Positions 61,073 through 64,000 of a DNA stretch of 64,000 bases are shown here, one piece after another. How positions within the stretch are numbered: the stretch's first letter is position 1; each line of letters begins with the position of its first letter. The notes under the pieces are model-generated. The model did not search any database, was not told the DNA's origin, and saw only the letters and a list, made by a program, of their open reading frames with translations. Source of the DNA: CAVTND01 sp963735955 (GTDB lineage: Bacteria; Pseudomonadota; Gammaproteobacteria; Burkholderiales; Burkholderiaceae_F); contig CAVTND010000012.1 in assembly GCA_963735955.1 (NCBI GenBank), positions 1 through 64,000 of the forward strand, given 5' to 3'. The translations under genes and the position numbers were made by a program.

Positions 61073-61792
61073 GTGGCCCAACTTAAACCCAGCACCCGAA
61101 CCAAGCTCGCAACCGTCAGCACTGCCACGCTGTGCACGGCCCTGTACAAACGCGGCTTGAAAAACCAGTTCATCCAGGACGTGCGGCCGCTGAATTCCGC
61201 GCTGCCGAACATGGTGGGCGAGGCGTTCACGCTGCGCTACATCCCGGCGCGAGAAGACCTGAATCCGATCACTGTGTTCCAGGATCGCGATCACCCGCAG
61301 CGCAAGGCGGTTGAGCAGTGCCCGGCCGGCGCCGTGTTCGTGATCGACAGCCGCAAAGACGCGCGCGCCGCCTCGGCCGGGTCGATTCTGATCTCGCGCC
61401 TGATGAAGCGTGGCGTGGCGGGCATCGTCACCGACGGTGGCTTCCGTGATTCACCCGAGATCGCGCGCATGCCCTTCCCGGCCTACCACCAGCGGCCGAG
61501 TGCCCCCACCAATCTGACCTTGCACCAGGCGCTCGATATCAATGTTCCGATTGGCTGTGGTGATGTGCCGGTATGGCCGGGCGATGTCGTGGTCGGTGAT
61601 GGCGAAGGCGTGATCGTCATACCAGCAGCGATCGCCGACGAAATAGCCGACGAAGCCGTCGAGATGACCGCGTTCGAGGACTTCGTGCTCGAGAAAGTGC
61701 TCGAGGGCCGCTCGATCCTCGGCCTGTATCCGCCGACCGACGAACAGTCGCGCGTGGATTTCGCGGCATGGCGTAAGTTGAAGGCGCGCTGA
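61073..61792 (+). CDS. RraA-family aldolase/decarboxylase (second copy)
   Basis: 239 residues if started at GTG 61073, which has GGAGAAAG at the right distance; the in-frame ATG at 61061 is the alternative. STATLCTALYKRGLKNQFIQ, FTLRYIPAREDLNPITVFQD, AVFVIDSRKDARAASAGSIL, MKRGVAGIVTDGGFRDSPEI and VPIGCGDVPVWPGDVVVGDG. Clearly related to the 54240 gene but divergent, so probably a different substrate or a regulatory partner. Confidence 0.85.
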   Translation: MAQLKPSTRTKLATVSTATLCTALYKRGLKNQFIQDVRPLNSALPNMVGEAFTLRYIPAREDLNPITVFQDRDHPQRKAVEQCPAGAVFVIDSRKDARAASAGSILISRLMKRGVAGIVTDGGFRDSPEIARMPFPAYHQRPSAPTNLTLHQALDINVPIGCGDVPVWPGDVVVGDGEGVIVIPAAIADEIADEAVEMTAFEDFVLEKVLEGRSILGLYPPTDEQSRVDFAAWRKLKAR

Positions 61793-61810
61793 CTAAATTA
61801 GGCGGTAGTC

Positions 61811-62551
61811 ATGAATGCAAAGTCCGAGAGCGGCAAGGCAGTGCTCGTGGTCGGTGCGGGCGATGCCACCGGCGGTGCGATCGCGCGGCGCTTTGCGCGC
61901 GAGGGCTACGCCGCCTGCGTCACGCGCCGCACGTCAGACAAGTTGACGCCGCTGGTCGAGCGCATCCGCGCCGAAGGTGGCGTGGCGCATGGCTTTGCGT
62001 CGGACGCGCGCAAGGAAGACGACGTCGCTGGACTGGTCGCTCGCATCGAGAGCGAGGTGGCTCCGATCGAGGTGGCCGTGTTCAATATCGGCGCCAACGT
62101 GCGTTTCGGCATCACCGATACGACCGAACGTGTGTATCGGAAGGTGTGGGAAATGGGAGCCCTGGCCGGTTTCCTGATGGGTCGCGAGGTGGCCAAGGCG
62201 ATGCTGCCGCGCGCGCGCGGCACGATCATTTTTACCGGAGCGACATCGAGCGTGCGCGGCTCGTCCGGCTTCGCCGCCTTCGCCGGCGCAAAGCATGCGC
62301 TGCGCGCGCTGGCGCAGAGCATGGCGCGCGAACTCGGACCGCAGGGTATCCATGTCGCCCATGTGATCATCGACGGCGCCATCGACACGCAGTTCATCGC
62401 CGAGAACTTCCCGCAACGCTATGCGCTCAAGGACCAGGACGGCATCCTGAGCCCGGACGCGATTGCGGAGAACTACTGGCAGCTGCATCGGCAGCATCGC
62501 AGCGCATGGACGCATGAGCTCGACCTGCGCCCGTGGATGGAAACCTGGTGA
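61811..62551 (+). CDS. SDR-family protein lacking the catalytic tyrosine
   Basis: 246 residues. Cofactor motif VLVVGAGDATGGAIARRFAR, VAVFNIGANVRFGITDTTER, IIFTGATSSVRGSSGFAAFA and GAKHALRALAQSMARELGPQ. In the usual Y-x3-K motif the tyrosine is phenylalanine (F-A-G-A-K). Some SDR subgroups share this; activity as an ordinary oxidoreductase is doubtful. Follows the aldolase gene by 18 bases. Confidence 0.85.
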   Translation: MNAKSESGKAVLVVGAGDATGGAIARRFAREGYAACVTRRTSDKLTPLVERIRAEGGVAHGFASDARKEDDVAGLVARIESEVAPIEVAVFNIGANVRFGITDTTERVYRKVWEMGALAGFLMGREVAKAMLPRARGTIIFTGATSSVRGSSGFAAFAGAKHALRALAQSMARELGPQGIHVAHVIIDGAIDTQFIAENFPQRYALKDQDGILSPDAIAENYWQLHRQHRSAWTHELDLRPWMETW

Positions 62552-62560
62552 GGAGATTGA

Positions 62561-63196
62561 ATGAACACAAGCGCGAGCGCAGGCGAGAGCCAGAGCCCGA
62601 ACGAGGACGGCAAGTCGGTCGAATTTTTCTTTGACTTTGGCAGCCCGACCACATATCTCGCCTGTACTCAGCTGCCGAAGATTGCAGCCGAATGCAAGGC
62701 CGAAATCGTGTGGCGGCCGATGCTGCTCGGCGGCGTGTTCAAGGCCACCGGCAACGCCAGCCCGGTGATGGTTCCGGCCAAGGGGCGCTGGATGCTCGAG
62801 GACCTCAGCCGATGGGCGCGTAGATATGGCGTTCCGTACCAGCTCAATCCGCACTTTCCCATCAATACGCTGACGCTGATGCGCGGCGCCGCGGGCTATC
62901 AACTGAGACAGCCCGACGCCTTTGCGCGCTATGTCGATCTGATCTTTCGCGGTATGTGGGTGGAGGCCCGCAATCTTGGCGATGCGACCGTGTTAGCCGA
63001 AACGCTGGGCCAGGCAGGATTCGACGCCGCTGCATTCGCTGCGATGGTTGGTGATGCTGACGTAAAGGCGGCGCTGGTCGCCAACACCGAGGCGGCGGTC
63101 GCGCGCGGCGTGTTCGGGGCGCCTACGATGTTCGTCGGAGACCAGATGTTCTTCGGCCAGGACCGTCTCGACTTCGTGCGCGAGGCGCTGGCCTAG
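62561..63196 (+). CDS. DsbA-like/2-hydroxychromene-2-carboxylate isomerase family protein
   Basis: 211 residues. VEFFFDFGSPTTYLACTQLP (the serine-containing active-site segment of kappa-GST/HCCA isomerases), AEIVWRPMLLGGVFKATGNA, YQLNPHFPINTLTLMRGAAG and GVFGAPTMFVGDQMFFGQDR with the cis-proline. Probably glutathione-dependent isomerisation. Begins nine bases after the SDR stop and ends the cluster. Confidence 0.88.
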   Translation: MNTSASAGESQSPNEDGKSVEFFFDFGSPTTYLACTQLPKIAAECKAEIVWRPMLLGGVFKATGNASPVMVPAKGRWMLEDLSRWARRYGVPYQLNPHFPINTLTLMRGAAGYQLRQPDAFARYVDLIFRGMWVEARNLGDATVLAETLGQAGFDAAAFAAMVGDADVKAALVANTEAAVARGVFGAPTMFVGDQMFFGQDRLDFVREALA

Positions 63197-63369
63197 GGCA
63201 GCCGGGTTTGTTTTTCATCCTGCACGGCGGACCAATTCCCATTCGCGTGCTTGGCGTCGGATCTGCTTTAGCGATGCCTAAATTGAGGCCGCTCCCTAGT
63301 TCTGCGCTTGCGTAACAAGCGTCCGCTACGACATAGTGGAGCCGGTTGCCTCACTCCGAACCGAACGCC

Positions 63370-64000
63370 ATGACAACTACTCAGCCAGTCAACGCCCCAC
63401 GACTGCTCCAGGGCTCCGATCTGCGCGGCCTTTCGCGCTTAGGTGTCGATGCCACCGTGGGCCTGACCAATCTGGTGGAGGCGATGCATCACACGATCGC
63501 TTCGCGCGCGGGAATTGTCGGGGCAGCCCCGGCGGGCCGGACCTCGGGCGTGACGGGCGTGGTGTACGGCGCCGTGCGTGGCAGCACGCGCATCGTAGGC
63601 AAGGGTCTGGATGCCGTGTTGGGTGCCGTCACTCGCCCTGGATCTGCCGCGGCGTCCACGCCAGCACGCGAAACCGCGTTGGCCGTGCTCAATGGCCTGT
63701 GGGGCGACCATCTCGTCGAGTCCGGCAACCCTTTGGCCATTCCAATGGCGCTTCGTGTGGCCGGCCTGCCGCTTGAACTGGAAACGGACCGACTTGCGAA
63801 GCAACTGACTAACGCAGGCGGAAGACTGCTGGTGCTGGCACACGGGCTGTGCATGAACGATCTGCAGTGGTCGCGCGAGGGACATGAGCACGGACAGGCA
63901 CTGGCACGCGATCTTGGTTACACGCCGGTCTACCTTCACTACAACAGCGGGCGGCACGTGTCCGACAACGGCAACGAGTTTGCCGATCTGCTGGAACAGC
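63370..64000 (+). CDS. Alpha/beta hydrolase, 3' partial
   Basis: 210 residues to the end of the window, still open. An N-terminal region typical of longer lipase-like proteins (LGVDATVGLTNLVEAMHHTI, VTGVVYGAVRGSTRIVGKGL) leads to the strand and oxyanion-hole segment GRLLVLAHGLCMNDLQW, then GYTPVYLHYNSGRHVSDNGN. The nucleophile serine lies beyond the window. Esterase or lipase; substrate unknown. No relation to the preceding cluster is evident across the 173-base gap, which holds nothing else recognisable. Confidence 0.78.
   Translation, partial: MTTTQPVNAPRLLQGSDLRGLSRLGVDATVGLTNLVEAMHHTIASRAGIVGAAPAGRTSGVTGVVYGAVRGSTRIVGKGLDAVLGAVTRPGSAAASTPARETALAVLNGLWGDHLVESGNPLAIPMALRVAGLPLELETDRLAKQLTNAGGRLLVLAHGLCMNDLQWSREGHEHGQALARDLGYTPVYLHYNSGRHVSDNGNEFADLLEQ

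Overview
The window looks like two different genomes joined near position 37,400. Bases 1 to about 37,400 read as an alphaproteobacterium of the Bradyrhizobium type. Evidence: liv-type amino-acid transporters, several ABC substrate-binding proteins of the 'uncharacterised' family, DUF1330, DUF3606, FecR and DoxX genes, many tiny secreted or helical proteins, moderate and uneven base composition, and 26 loci of a short palindromic repeat. From about 37,400 to the end, gene content (DppA/C/D/F, Bug-type binding proteins, a SHP/DHC/cytochrome b cluster, IlvD-Edd and RraA catabolic genes), uniformly GC-rich codons and total absence of the repeat point to a betaproteobacterium of the Burkholderiales type. 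The change falls inside one open reading frame, so an assembly chimera is the first explanation to test.

Left part. 1-2.9 kb: livH (partial), livM and an MFS pump. 3-7 kb: small secreted or cytoplasmic proteins, several too short for usual gene calling, and decayed genes. 7-16.4 kb: mostly single genes on the minus strand (ABC and Bug substrate-binding proteins, methyltransferase, ion channel, four DoxX-type membrane proteins), nearly all separated by palindromic cassettes. 16.4-18.4 kb: a frameshifted kup potassium transporter. 18.8-25.3 kb: a gene graveyard with a DUF1232 remnant, ABC-binding-protein remnants, a phage terminase fragment, a truncated and frameshifted SNF2 helicase-nuclease, and an IS110/IS1111-type element inserted in the loop of one palindrome. 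25.3-37.3 kb: DUF4239, ribbon-helix-helix, an IS30 fragment, SRPBCC, DUF1330, a four-GAF histidine kinase, DUF3606, CBS-pair, another ABC-binding protein and a FecR-domain protein.

Right part. 37.4-42.2 kb: dppCDFA peptide-uptake operon ending in a strong terminator (dppB is missing at the junction). 42.3-48.6 kb: PIN/NYN-like protein, dihaem cytochrome c, beta-CASP nuclease, saccharopine-dehydrogenase-like reductase, CHRD protein, coiled-coil protein. 48.7-52.3 kb: a minus-strand operon of SHP-like and DHC cytochromes, cytochrome b561 and a two-component system whose kinase carries a frameshift. 52.4-63.2 kb: a catabolic island headed by an IclR regulator fused to a lactonase-like (SMP-30) domain, followed on the plus strand by two RraA-type aldolases, a SnoaL-like protein, a Dabb protein, an IlvD/Edd sugar-acid dehydratase, a Bug binding protein, an Ldh2-type and a D-2-hydroxyacid dehydrogenase, an SDR and a DsbA-like isomerase. 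The window ends in a partial alpha/beta hydrolase.

The most notable signals are the palindromic cassettes (three loop classes in fixed order, sitting at gene boundaries, used as an insertion target), the IclR-SMP-30 fusion with its predicted metal ligands replaced, and the helicase-nuclease remnant. All functional calls come from reading motifs in the sequence; no database search was made.
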